From contig OW388293.1 of NCBI GenBank assembly GCA_936450465.1, positions 22,903,860-22,967,859 on the forward strand: a stretch of 64,000 nt of DNA, read 5' to 3'. Below, one piece after another: positions 36,720 to 56,994 of this stretch. The DNA comes from Gibbula magus (lineage: Eukaryota > Mollusca > Gastropoda > Trochida > Trochidae). Both the position numbers and the translations under genes were made by a program. Below the pieces are notes generated by a model that was given only the letters and a program-made list of their open reading frames with translations, did not search any database and had not been told where the DNA came from. The first letter of the stretch is position 1; each line of letters opens with the position of its first letter.

Positions 36720-38008
36720 ATGGTCCGCTAACTGGGTCCACATACAGACATGGTCCGCTAACTGGTCCACATACAGATATGGTCCGCTAACTGGGTCCAC
36801 ATACACACATGGTCCGTTAACTGGGTCCATATACACACATGGTCCGCTAACTGGGTCCACATACACACATGGTCCGCTAACTGGGTCCACATACAGACAT
36901 GGTCCGCTAACTGGGTCCATTTACACACATGGTCCGCTAACTGGGGCCACATACACACATGGTCCGCTAACTGGGTCCACATACAGACATGGTCCGCTAA
37001 CTGGTCCACATACAGACATGGTCCGCTAACTGGGTCCACATACACACATGGTCCGCTAACTGGGTCCACATACAGACATGGTCCGCTAACTGGGTCCATT
37101 TACACACATGGTCCGCTAACTGGGGCCACATACACACATGGTCCTCTAACTGGGTCCACATACCGACATGGTCCGCTAACATGGTCCACATACAGACATG
37201 GTCCGCTAACTGGGTCCATTTACACACATGGTCCGCTAACTGGGGCCACATACACACATGGTCCGCTAACTGGGTCCACATACCGACATGGTCCGCTAAC
37301 ATGGTCCACATACAGACATGGTCCGCTAACTGGGTCGACATACACACATGGTCCGTTAACTGGGTCCATATACACACATGGTCCGCTAACTGGGTCCACA
37401 TACACACATGGTCCGCTAACTGGGTCCACATACAGACATGGTCCGCTAACTGGGTCCATTTACACACATGGTCCGCTAACTGGGTCCACATACACACATG
37501 GTCCGCTAACTGGGTCCATATACAGACATGGTCCGCTAACTGGGTCCATTTACACACATGGTCCGCTAACTGGGTCCACATACACACATGGTCCGCTAAC
37601 TGGGTCCATATACACACATGGTCCGTTAACTGGGTCCATATACAGACATGGTCCGCTAACTGGGTCCACATACAGACATGGTCCGCTAACTGGGTCCATT
37701 TACACACATGGTCCGCTAACTGGGTCCATATACACACATGGTCCGCTAACTGGGTCCATATACACACATGGTCCGCTAACTGGGTCCATATACACACATG
37801 GTCCGCTAACTGGGTCCATATACACACATAGTCCGCTAACTGGGTCCATATACAGATATGGTCCGCTAACTGGGTCCATATACACACATGGTCCGTTAAC
37901 TGGGTCCACATACACACATGGTCCGTTAACTGGGTCCATATACACACATGGTCCGCTTACTGGGTCCACATACACACATGGTCCGCTAACTGGGTCCACA
38001 TACACACA
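36720..38008. repeat. 30-bp minisatellite, about 43 copies
   Basis: The unit GGTCCGCTAA CTGGGTCCAC ATACACACAT repeats with near-constant 30-bp period. A few units are 29 bp (CTGGTCC). Variants (CAGACAT, CATTTACAC, GGGGCC, CATACCGACATG) recur in the same order in blocks spaced about 120-180 bp, showing block duplication. Because the unit is ten codons long, several frames on both strands stay open for hundreds of codons; none has other coding support. Confidence 0.96.
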
Positions 38009-42516
<4,508 letters not shown>

Positions 42517-43460
42517 CTGGAGCATCGTATTGGAGTCGAACTGTTTAGGTGTTCCAAACGGCATGAAGACGTCCAAGACGAAAACAATCTAGACATGATC
42601 CGGTCATGGCAAATATTGATAGGAAATGCCAAACACCACATATCATTAAAATAATAATATACGCTCTGAAATTGGAAACTTCGGTACTGCATTTAAGGAA
42701 CAACAAATGTAAATGTTTGTGGAAGAGGTGTTAGTTTTGACATCTAAATGTTGACAGAAAAGGATAAACACTGATTATCTCGTAATCCTACGTATCAAAG
42801 AAACTGAAAACATCGAACATCATTTGTATTATCGATCACAAAGAAAAAGACATGACACGTAAAATACATGAAATCGTCGCCGTATATAATTGACTAAATT
42901 GGTTTCCTGTCAACTGACAAATCTTAAAGTCAATGCTGGAACATCCTATTGGAGTCTAACTGCCAAGTTGCTCCGATCGGCATGAAAACTTCCAAGACGA
43001 AACACCGTTTCCAGGCATGATCCAATCATGTCAAATACTGACAGGAAATGCCAAAAATCACATATCATTAAAACCCAGTGTGTATAAACTGAATAATATC
43101 CTTAATACGCTATAACATTGGAAACTTCAGCATAAAAATAGGAAACTTCAGTACTACATTATATTAAGCAACAAAAAATGTAAATGTTTGTGACAAGGTC
43201 TTAGCTTTCACGTCTAGATGTTGACAGAAAAGGTTAAACCCTGATTATCTCATATCATCGGGAAAAATGGTGATAGGAGCTTCACACATTGAATAATCCT
43301 TCGTATAAAGGAAAACTGAAAACATCGAACTTTATTTGTATTATTGTATCACAAACAAAAAGACATGACACGTAAATACATGAAATCGTCGCAGCATATC
43401 ATGAAATTCAAAGACAAAAAGACGTGAAACGCAAAGACATGAAATCGTCACTATAATCAT
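42517..43460. repeat. Tandem duplication, about 420-bp unit (two diverged copies)
   Basis: Unit 1 begins near GCTGGAGCATCGTATTGGAG (42517) and unit 2 near GCTGGAACATCCTATTGGAG (42934). Both contain GCCAAA..CACATATCATTAAAA, GGAAACTTC, ATGTTGACAGAAAAGG and GAAATCGTCGC. Unit 2 is more diverged and has small insertions. Part of unit 1 (42663-42940) recurs at 46138-46414. Confidence 0.85.
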
Positions 43461-43488
43461 TAAAATCATTAACAAATTGATTTCCTTT

Positions 43489-43496
43489 GAGAGAGA

Positions 43497-43579
<83 letters not shown>
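43489..43579. repeat. (GA)n microsatellite
   Basis: About 90 bp of GA with one GG break near the left edge, followed by CAGACA repeats. Confidence 0.97.
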
Positions 43580-46577
<2,998 letters not shown>

Positions 46578-47240
46578 TGATATTAAATTGAAATGATTGC
46601 TTTGTGGTGAGTAGCTCAATTATTCAAATGCATTTAAGTTGTAAATGTGTAACTATGTGTTGATATTGAATTGACTTTCGTTAACTCTATGTAAGATACT
46701 ATAGTTATATTATGTTTGGTCCTGTGACTATAATTCCATCATTAAGTGTAGATGATAGGTAGTATATTATCTGTCGTATCATGTTATCCGTTCACTTGCC
46801 TTAAGGGAGAATACCGTTCTCAACACAAATAACAGACAGATGAAATATTTTATGAACTCTTTTATTGAACCAATATAAAAAGCTAGTTGTTATACAAAGT
46901 GAGATGTGATACAAAACATGTTGTTTTACAAACAAGGAATTAGCAGTGACTGATATAATGAATCTGAAATTCAACCCCATTACAAGTCACTCTCATCCTC
47001 CCTTATCTTAAGCATGAAGTTTTTATTCGTGGTTTCAACCAATTTTCTTTGACAAGGAGATCCAAGTTTTACGACTCCTTTGACATACATGGAAAATGGT
47101 CGTTTCCTGTTCCTCTTCCGCTCGAGTTGATGAGATGTTCACGACATGAATCAAGATAGATCTGGGTAATGGAGACTGAGGCATCCTTTCTCGTCACTCG
47201 CCAATATTCGAATGACAGTGAGCATTTAGAACTGAAATCT
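46578..47240. other. Unassigned stretch downstream of the ATPase remnant
   Basis: A minus frame (47069-47317, CSLSFEYWRVTRKD) overlaps the end of the remnant and could be another decayed piece of the same element; not recognised. Confidence 0.4.
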
Positions 47241-48426
47241 TTATTCCTGATCGCTCTGCTCGTCGTCGGCAACATCGTCATCATCAGAAACCATGACAAA
47301 TTCACTATATCTGTCAATTTCGGGCATATCTAGACGAGTTAGAATGTCCTTCATTTTGGGCTTCGTGAAGCGCCTGATCTTGCCTTTCAACATATCCTGA
47401 TCCGTGGAAGTATCCATGTCATCCAGACTAGCTAGGGTGGAATGAAACAGGGGAGCCTCTTAAAAGTATTGAGTGAACTCTAGGATACTCGTGAGACTTG
47501 CAGTCAACTTAGTTTCCCGCATCTGTTTCATTTTCCTGTCGATCCATTCTTCTGATCGACCTTGCTGCTTTTCTTGAGTTTCATTATGATATAGGTTAAA
47601 GACCCGTTTCCAAAGACGTTGTAAGCCTATACGTTCTGCCATTCTTTGGCTGTCATGTCGTTGATCCGTTTCCAGTGACGAGGTAGGGATGGAATAGTGG
47701 GTTCACCATCACCTTTCTGAAGGGGACGCTGTAGCTCCTCGTCACTATCATTATCATCACTCATGTATCTGACACGTTTCCTCTTGTTTGATGTTTTCAA
47801 ACCAGCATTTGTTGCATTTGGTCCGAACTCCTCACTCGAATTAGATGTCGTCAAGAGAATTTGTTTCACATGTCTGTTCAGCTCGAACGTCACAACCTGT
47901 CTGAACATCTAGAGCTGGAGAGACGTCTTTCATCTCTTTCTCTTTTGGTGGTGGTGTTGAACCACTACCTCGCTGCTGCCCCGTTGTATTGGCCGTGAGT
48001 ATATTCAGATGCAGTCTTTTCGTTTCGCTCGTACTGTTTAAGATCCACTGTGCGATTTCCATACGGTGCTTCAACCGCTTTCTCGTAAAGATTGATTGAT
48101 ATCGGGAAAGATTCTTCTCGCAAAGACTTTAATTTGCTGTCTGTCCACGGGTGAATTGAAAAGTGTCATGTAATGAGAATTGAGAGCGATGTCACGCGAT
48201 TCCTTCCCCGTTCGGGAAACGGTTTTGCAACAGTAAAAAGATCAGTACATTTTTGTGGTGGGAGGTTTACGGTAATCAGACGGGATATCCGCTTATCATT
48301 CTTCGCTTCGGCCAGGATTAACACGTTCTGTTTGCGGGTATCAAAGTACTCTTCCTCCTCGAGGTTGTATGGTATTCCTTTCACAAACTGTACTCGGGGT
48401 AATGTTTGCTGAATGCTCAAATATAC
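47241..48426 (-). pseudogene. Decayed virus/Maverick-like packaging ATPase plus adjacent acidic protein
   Basis: Minus strand, broken by frameshifts and stops. Near 48400 it reads GIPYNLEEEEYFDTRKQNV followed by LIL, the Walker B strand, where the expected Asp is replaced (LILAEA). After a damaged middle, another frame (near 48170-48100) gives TLFNSPVDRQQIKVFARR, and then APYGNRTVDLK (about 48050) appears. These three blocks occur in this order in A32/FtsK-like packaging ATPases found in Maverick/Polinton-type elements and related animal DNA viruses, as I recall the family. The Walker A half is missing. A second frame follows: TFELNRHVK (remnant of a zinc finger), KRKRVRYMSDDNDSDEE, then 47642-47241, open except for a TAA at 47460-47462, ending in an acidic DDDDVADDEQSDQE. 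The copy is non-functional. The family assignment is from memory, not a search. Confidence 0.55.
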
Positions 48427-50811
48427 TTACATTTTAAAACAATAATCTGAATACAAAAGCACCATGAAGATACTGTTTATCAATGTTTGTTTTACTCTAA
48501 GAATGTTGGCATATAAGGGGCAAGAAAATAAATTAAAAACAATACCAATGGGCTAGCATCTTAGGCAGTATGAAACAAAGCCACTGCATAACTTACATAA
48601 CGTAACGATTGAATGAAGAGCGAAATACCTTTGAGCCGTTGCGACTTAGTTTCTGGTGGAATTTCTGAAAATTGGTGTACATTGTCTTTCGTTACTCCTG
48701 TTCATATCTACGTGGATTTTACGATACATTTTGTTGATTTAGAAAATACTTTATTCCAAAAACATCCTTGAAGATTATTAGTTTTTGGAATTTCGTACAG
48801 AAGTCGAATTATCGTCAAACATTCTAAAAATACTTCCCCGCCAATCACATTCATCAGTTCATTATTATACACATTTACCAATTTCTGAAATACACTTTTC
48901 TCCTTCAACGCTGTACTATATTCAAATCTGACTATTGGTGTATTTTGTTTGTAATATTTTAATTGAAAGAAATACAATGTGTGGTCTTCTTGGCACAAGT
49001 AATCATTAGGCATCCCCTACAGAAGCACGTATAAAATATCATGGCCGTCCGCAGCCCATTCAATTGTGTGATTTTACAGGACAGGTTGAGATAAGTCGAA
49101 TTTAAAAAGTAAAAATAGAGCCATGGCCTCTGTAGCTCATCAGGAGATAATAAGTGGGGTATGTTATGGAGTGGACTTTATAGCAATGGTCAGATAATGG
49201 AATGTAGTAATAAGAATCTAGGTAGTGAAACGATTAAAGCAGTTTAAAAATATTTTGTTACCATAACTTTGCCAATCTGCTATATATATGTGTTGAAAGA
49301 GCAACGCAAAGCTTGGAAATAAATTGCTGGTATCAATCATATAATAATGTGGTGGAGAGATCATACTATTTTCTAAGATCGTACACACATTATATAATAA
49401 TGAATACCCCGGGTACAATTCTTTGCATACAATTCACCACTGTCAGCTATTGCAATAATGGCCTGGGGCTGTAGAAGAAAATGAAAAAAACCTTTTTAGG
49501 TCATGACCCCTGCTAATTATTATCAAAATTGGTTACACATAAATCAACATTCGTTATGAATATCATACACCTTTGCATTATATTGTTTTAATTCTTAATT
49601 GCATTATGGCAATACCAACATTTATTACATAATGAATAGGAGCCTCAGTTTTTGAAAATCCCATTTCTCATAGGCTCCATTTCAATACTTAATAAATTGG
49701 TGAATTTTTATTTAGTAAATTCTTTTTCACCATTTCTTATAGGCTCCCTTTCAATATTTGATAAAATGGTGATATTCTATGAATAAATTCTTTTTTAGAG
49801 TCAGTGGAAGACTAAAGCAGTCTCACGCACAGTCTATGATAACACAGTGCTGCACAGTAGTTTGAAGTAACCTGAAACCTCTGTGTAACTATCAGTTTTC
49901 ATCCTTCTGCCAGGAAGAGGTCAACACAATGCAATTACATAACATGCAGACACTGGACTCACAGCCAGTAAAATTTATATGTTAGATGCAGTTTTTCCTA
50001 CAATTAATTATTTTTCTGTACTGGAGAAGATGATGAAAATAGGTGTGATGTCACAATCTCATATAGCTACTTCTTTATAGTCCTATGTTATCACCAGTCA
50101 TCACTAGTCATATTCAGTTCACATATCTCATGTAAAATGAAAAATTTTAATTCCTCTTCAAGTTATTCCTTCAAAGGGTATTCATTATTCAATAGTTCTC
50201 ATTTCAAATAGATTCACATTAAACATGTCCATGATGTAGACATCTATCTCATTTCTTGTTCCTATTGAATAAAATTAACTGCAAAGTTAATAGAAAACTA
50301 AATCAGTTATAAAGTATAAAATATGATATAAATAAGGTATACCAAATTGACTCGTACTGGAAATTCTCATTAATTAATTAATTAATTCTCCAAATAATTA
50401 CACAATATCATGAGATATTAAAAAACTCCATTATTTACTCTTAAATTACAAAGAACATTATATTAGATTTAATAACAGATTCTGTATTAAGTCTTTAGAA
50501 TACTTTTAGACTTGTGTACCTTTATCAGCAAATTCACTTGCAAAATACAAATAATTACTCATATGTGAAATGTGAGACAAAGATAAAATATGACTTATAA
50601 TTTTTGTTAGACCTCCAATTCTAAGTTTTTAATTCTCAATATCTCTTTTTCATCAGACATATTATATTCTCAAAGCACATGTTAGAACTCTCACATCAGA
50701 AAGATGAAATGCCTTTAACTCAGCTGTTTTCTTTAAAATTACCTCCCTTACCTACTTTACTGATTGAAGTGCACATATAATCTCAGAAAGATGCTGTAAA
50801 CTGAAATAGGC
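48427..50811. other. Mostly non-coding stretch with one unexplained 101-codon frame
   Basis: The minus frame 48708-49013 (MPNDYLCQEDHTLYFFQLKYY) is the only sizeable open frame; no domain is recognised. It lies upstream of the ATPase remnant on the same strand, so it could belong to the same relic. 49100-49160 shares a short AATAGAGCCATGGC word with 25270. ATTAATTAATTAATTAAT lies near 50372. Confidence 0.4.
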
Positions 50812-51480
50812 TTTTAGGTTATGATCCCTGTGACCCATATTTGGGGTCACAGACTCACCAAATTTACAATTTAGAATCCCTTACAGCCAAGGAGTCTGTA
50901 CATAAAATTTCAGCTCGCTAGAGCCATTGGGACTGGAGATGAAGATGAAAATAGCATTTTAGGTCATTGCCTCTATGACCCAATATTTGGGGTCTCACTG
51001 TCACCAAATTTACAATTTAGAATCCCCTTCAGTCAAGGAGTATGTACATAAAATTTCAGCTCTCTACGTTCATTGGGACTGGAGAAGAAGATGAAAATAG
51101 TTTTTTTTAGGTAATGACCCCTGTGAGCCACACTTGGGGTCACAGGGTCACCAAATCTACAATTTAGAATCCCTTTCAGCCAAGGAGTCTGTACATAAAA
51201 TTTCAGCTCTCTGGAGTCATTGGTTCTGGAGAAGAAGATGAAAATAGCTTTTAAGGTTATGACCCCTGTGACCCACATTTGGGGTCAAAGGGTCACCAAA
51301 TTTACAATTTAGTATCCCCTTCAGCCAAGGAGTCTGTACATTAAATTTCAGCTCTCTGGAGTCATTGGTTCTGGAGAAGAAGTCGAAAAAGCGAAAAGTT
51401 TACGGACGGACGGACGGACGGACGGACGCCATCTCATGCCATAAGCCCATCGGGCCTTTCAGGCCAGATGAGCTAAAAAG
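50812..51480. repeat. Four-copy tandem repeat (about 145 bp) with GGACG tail
   Basis: Units are anchored by TGACCC near 50830, 50970, 51115 and 51260. Each carries TTTGGGGTCACAG, ACAATTTAGAATCCC, AAGGAGTCTGTACATAAA and CTGGAGAAGAAGATGAAAAT. The array ends in six GGAC repeats, CATGCCATAAGCCCATCGGG, a GGCCTTTCAGGCC hairpin and GATGAGCTAAAA, the tail also seen at 26 kb. Confidence 0.88.
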
Positions 51481-52489
51481 CAATTGACAACTTCATTTCA
51501 ATAGAATACCGTAACTAGTTTCATATGTGTAACTTGTGAAATAAGTCTTATCTTTCGAAATCGGACCTGGAGTAAATCAAACTGGACGAATACGCTTCAA
51601 AGGTTTTGTTGCAAACAAGAACTATTTAAAGCATTTTAGATTTTAGCAACGCTGAGCAGCTGACAAGCAGACATCGATTGAATGTGTTACATCTGTTATC
51701 TTAATAAATCATAATCATATATTGCAGGGATATATAGCTTTAGTAATCTCATTATCTCAAAATATTTGTACTTTATCAATGCATTCAGTCAACGAATTGA
51801 AATTATTAGAATGTATATATTGTATACACACGGCCACACTTCCATATCGTACATTGAAGAAATTTTCCTTCTGCAAGTAGGTACGTGTGCAATGTTACCT
51901 GTGTATGTTTATGATCAATTGTTTCACAAAATCAAATAGCATATTTCAAGGAAAACACATTAAACGGGAAATGCATTGTGAAAAGGCATATTGAGACGTG
52001 TCATTGGCAAATGTCACGTCGCTGATTGCACAACTAGATTCAAATGCAAACAATCAGATTCTCCCTATTTTGCCGGCAAATTCAGCCCAATAAGAACAGA
52101 GGTTCGGATCGGAAATCTGAAGGGAGTAACCTCTGTAGGAAGAGAATGGGGTTTGGGTTACTGTAGTAGGACATCATTCTATCATTTTATGGGTGCTTCA
52201 TATCTTCAACACGTATTTATGAATTTCACTGACGTTTGAAGCTTTGCTCCTGTACACTATAAAATAATACTTTTTGTCCCATATATCTGGTTCATTGCTT
52301 GGTTGCTCTTGATCAATAGTATTAGACATTACTTGGATTAAGTTAATAAGTAACAAGTAGTTTTCACTAAGGTGACATGATCCCCCGCCTTCAAAATTGA
52401 AAAATAATGTCAAGATCAGCAAAATCGAATCAACACTGAATTTTCCCTAAAAGAACCACTGGTGTAAGAAAATGTTGAGAATCCAATTA
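51481..52489. other. Intergenic stretch, nothing identified
   Basis: One 82-codon plus frame (51991-52239) without recognised motif. Confidence 0.45.
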
Positions 52490-53560
52490 ACAGTTCTTGT
52501 GATATCGATTCCCCTGACAAGCTAAACATGTCGACAAAATCAAAGTCCTACTGTAACCTTGAGAATAATGTCAATGTTAAAATGTATATAATCAGCCCTT
52601 TGTCTTCACTGGGAGGTACTTTGAGTTAGATATGATGAATAATTTACCATAATGTTAAGGTCACCAAAATCTAATCAGCCCTTTGTCTTCCCTTTGAGAA
52701 GCTATGTGTAAGATATAAGGAGATTTCAGTGAATGGCTCTGGAGATGTCCTGCTGACAAGGGTAAAACAAGTAGTTGTCACTAAGGTGACATAATCCCCG
52801 GCCGCAAATTAATACTTCAAAATTGAAAAATAATGTAAAGATCACCAAAATCGTCTGTCAAACATGTCGAAAAATTCAAAGTTCAACTGTGACCTTCAGA
52901 ATAATGTCAAGGTCACCAAAATCTAATCAGCTCGTCTTCTTCCCTAGGAGGTGCTTTGTGTAAGATATGATGAACTTCTGGTGAATAGTTCTTGAGATGT
53001 CCCGCTGACAAGCTTTACATGTACATTATGTCGAAAAATTAAAGTTCCACTATGACCTTGAGAATAATGTCAAGGTTACCAAACTCTAATCAGCTCGTCG
53101 TCTTTCCTGGGAGGTGCTTTGTGTAAGATATGATGAAATTCCGGTGAATGGTTCTGGAGATATCCCGCTGACAAGCTTAACATGTACATTATCATGTCGA
53201 AAAATTCAAAATTCAACTGTGCCCTTCAAAATAATGTCAAGGTCACCAAAATCTAATCAGCTTGTCGTCTTCCCTAGGAGGTGCTTTGTATAAGATATGA
53301 TGAAATTCTGGTGAATGGTTCTTGAGATATCCCGCTGACAAGCTTTACAAGTACATTATCATGTCGAAAAATTCAAAGTTCCACTTTGACCTTGAGAATA
53401 ATGTCAAGGTCACCAAAATCTAATCAGCTCGTCGTCTTTACTTGGAGAAGATATGTGTAATATATGAAGAGAATCCAGCAAATGGTTCTTGAGATATGGC
53501 GCTGACAAGGATTACATGACAAAGTTTCGTGGTGACCTTGAAATGAAGGTCAAGGTCACA
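52490..53560. repeat. Tandem family, about 165-170 bp unit, six to seven copies
   Basis: Each unit holds CCGCTGACAAGC, CATGTCGAAAAATTCAAAGT, GACCTTGAGAATAATGTCAAGG, CACCAAAATCTAATCAGC and GGAGGTGCTTTGTGTAAGAT. Starts lie near 52516, 52753, 53003, 53168, 53332 and 53502; the left copies are more diverged. Confidence 0.85.
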
Positions 53561-53935
53561 AACCTCTGTATGAACATTACTCTTCCCGTGATGAACCCAT
53601 ATGCAAAATAGGAAAAGAATCCAGTGAACAGTATTTGAGTTATTCCATTTCGTAAGGACGTACGGCCGGACGGGCGCAGCCGAATACTATATCCCTCGCT
53701 TCTCGCTAAATGCGCGGCGGGGGATAATGACAGTCTTGCAACGTTGTGACCTTGAAATCAACATAGCTCTGTAGCAACATTACTCTCCCTATGATGAACC
53801 CATATGCAAAATATGAAAAGAATTCAGTGAATAGTATTTGAGTTATTCCTTTTTGTACGTACATACAGACGGAAGGATGTAGCCGAATACTATATCCTGT
53901 ACTTCGCGCTAAACACACAGCCGGGTATAACAATT
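53561..53935. repeat. Duplicated 190-bp repeat with CCGAATACTATATCC end
   Basis: Two copies contain GATGAACCCATATGCAAAAT, TATTTGAGTTATTCC, a GGACGG-like run and GCCGAATACTATATCC (53683 and 53881). Confidence 0.8.
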
Positions 53936-56900
53936 ATAAATGTGTGTAATATGTGTAAGACCTGAACCCGCGACATACAAGTTACCAAACTGATATGATT
54001 GAAATAACACTTGAAAGAGCTTGATCATAAAAATTAAAGGTATGGTAATTGGAAATCCAATCCACACTTCATGTGAATGATGATTAAAATTGTAAATATT
54101 TACCAGAAAAAGAACAACACTTTCTAACAATGTATTTCTTTAATATTATTCATCACATGGTATACCGGTAATTAATATATACTCTCACAATATGGACATA
54201 TTCAGTAAATAAACGTGAACAGATTCAACGCTACACTAAGTCTCTCAGTCCCTTATTACATTCAGTCTCTCTGTATTACATACATAGTTAAAAGTTAAAA
54301 AAGGTAAGCGGAAAGAATTTACTCATGTCTGTAGAAAAAGATCAGAAGGGAGAACACATGATTAAATTTTGGGGGAAAATACTATTGAGAATCCCTACCA
54401 AATAAAAAAAATAGTTAAAGACGTAAAAACATTTAACAGATCTAGATCCTAATATCAACTAAGTGAATATTTGAACAATCTCACTTCCGTATATTCACAA
54501 TATAATTATTTATATAACATAAAATAAAGAATCAGCAATGAAAATATAATTTTTGAGATTTGACTACAAGTATTCATATGACATGAAATGTAATCAGCTA
54601 GAAAGGTAACTCTCAATGGGCAACACTATTATTACATCACATTTCATGAAAGACTTGAAAGCCTAAATGCCATTGTCCCGAGGTGCATTCAACTTCCCTG
54701 CAAGTTATACCATACCAACCAGTGTTCATCACTGGTAAATTTGAGCCTTGCTGCATTTCATTAACTGTTCTGGCTTATCATGGCAGTGTGCTGCAGCTGA
54801 ACATTTTTGTGCTTGTTTAGAGACTTGTAAAGAAAAGACTGCCAGGGAAATTGAGGTGCACAGGAATCAGGTATCAAAATACATTATAATTATTACATCA
54901 GATCTCATAAATATAGTTTAAAAACATTTGTTAAATCAAACAGTTAATATAGAGATTGTACAAAGCAAAATCTGTATAGTGTATGTGTTATAAAAATACT
55001 AGATTGTTATCAAATATATATATACTAAAACTGATTAAAAGATGCAATTCTAATGAAATCAATAAAATGATTTCCCTGAATAGTGTTGAAATATAGAAAT
55101 ATAACACACACATTATTGCAAAGACACTACAAAATACTGCCATTTTAACAGCATAAAATATAATACAAACATTACCAATGTCTACAAACACAAACTCTAT
55201 CAATCAATTGATCACAAAGGTTATAATGGATTTCCAATTAAACTGAAGGATATTGACAGCGGGGATTAACTAAGTCAACCAAACAGTTCTGACAAACAAC
55301 CTATGCATTGAATCAAAAGCAACGTACGTTGTGTCATCTGGACATCTTTGGGTGGTAATGCACTGAATTAATGGAAAAACTTCTCTACTTCAGACAAGAG
55401 TCATCAGAAGATGATGTGACCCACCTGTTCCCCTTAAACTGAAATATGTATCTATGTCACCATAACGGGATGCTTGTAGGCAGAATTTGAAAAAGCTGTT
55501 TTGAATTTTCAAAAACAGTTTTTGTCGAACAAGGATAAAAGATGTAAGATATCAATTTTAAGAAAAACATGATGAACAGTTTTTAGTTCAGTTCTCGAAA
55601 CAAATCTATCCCTGAGTCCAATTGCAACTCTTTTCACGGAAAACATTTCAGGAATCTAAAAGTATCAAAGGGAAGAAGTAGTAGGGCAATAAACATGGAG
55701 AAACAATCCAAAATGATTACATATTGATGATTGACATGACCTTAGAAATAAGATTTCTGAGCCCCTAGTAGGATTCATAACTCTAATGATTTAAAGCCGA
55801 ACAAACCTAACCTGTTAATTTTCCTGCCTGGAGGTAAACGTGATGTATCATGACGACGGTATCATGTGATAGCAATAAACAGATCAATAGGAGTACCATT
55901 CTATATAAGTAAAGAGTATCACAGGGTAACGTGAGGAACAATATAAAGTTCTCAGATCAGGGGTAAAGAATGAAAGCTGATGATTGTTGGAGTTTTGCAA
56001 TTGTCAGCTGAATTTGAGATTGATTGACAAGACAACATCAGAAAGTAAAACATTTAAATGGTAATAACCAATCTTGATTAAAAATACTTCAATCATCTCC
56101 AAATATAAAACAAAGTAATAAAAAATATGAAATCGATAATATTGCAACAACAATAACAACTAAAATGCAGTAATCAACTATCAAATCTAAACATAAAAGA
56201 CAACAATATAATTAAACCATTCTACTCCACTACTTAAAGAAACCTCTCCTCATATAGATTTAATTATGATGTCAATGTGCTCAAGTTTGTTAGCATGAAA
56301 TGGCTTGTGTTTTTCTGTTTTTATCTATCAATTATTTGCAAAGAAAACACTAGCAAAGTGAGGTGAAGAGATTTGGGGTTTAATGCCGCTTTCAAATATT
56401 TCTCTTATATCATTACAGGGAGAAAGCCTGCAACACCATTGTGGCTATACATTGCGGTGAAACCTGTCAGCACCGACTGCAACGAGCGAATCATGGATGG
56501 TACTTTGCATGTAAAACAGTTCTCTACAGTCAGAGTTTCAAAATAATGGAGGAATTCAAACCCCAGAGCTTTTGATAGGAAGCCAAACACACCACTGTGC
56601 TATCAACACACCAGTACTGTAACTAGTGACATGACATGCATTGGAGTTAACTTCACTTGTTAATTTTGTTTCACTTAGAAACAAATTTCTCACACTGGCT
56701 ATATGAGGATCGATGTATAGGAAGAGGGTTGCTACTGGATAACAAACTATCTGCAGTAAGTTGAGCACCATGTTATCAACATCACATCCATCACTCACAC
56801 AGACAGGGAATAGTACAAAAATGACGTACAAAATTACAAATCTATAAAATATCACAATTATATCAGGATTTTGTGCCAATTGAAATCTCGTACAACCCTG

Positions 56901-56994
56901 TTCGGTATGGGTGAACCATTGCCTGAGACTAAGATGAAGTTTTTTCAGCATATTGCTGAACTGAATCCTTGGCTATATTCATACAAGAGTTTGC
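53936..56994. other. AT-rich intergenic stretch, nothing identified
   Basis: Frames up to 131 codons (56556-56951, minus) lack any motif I recognise; a hydrophobic run in that frame is composition-driven. Confidence 0.5.

Noticed and set aside
36720..38008. Open frames of 216-316 codons in the 30-bp array
   Set aside because: A unit of exactly ten codons keeps frames open on both strands; no non-repeat coding sequence is attached.
56556..56951. 131-codon minus frame with a hydrophobic stretch
   Set aside because: No splice context, motif or family; consistent with an AT-rich chance frame.
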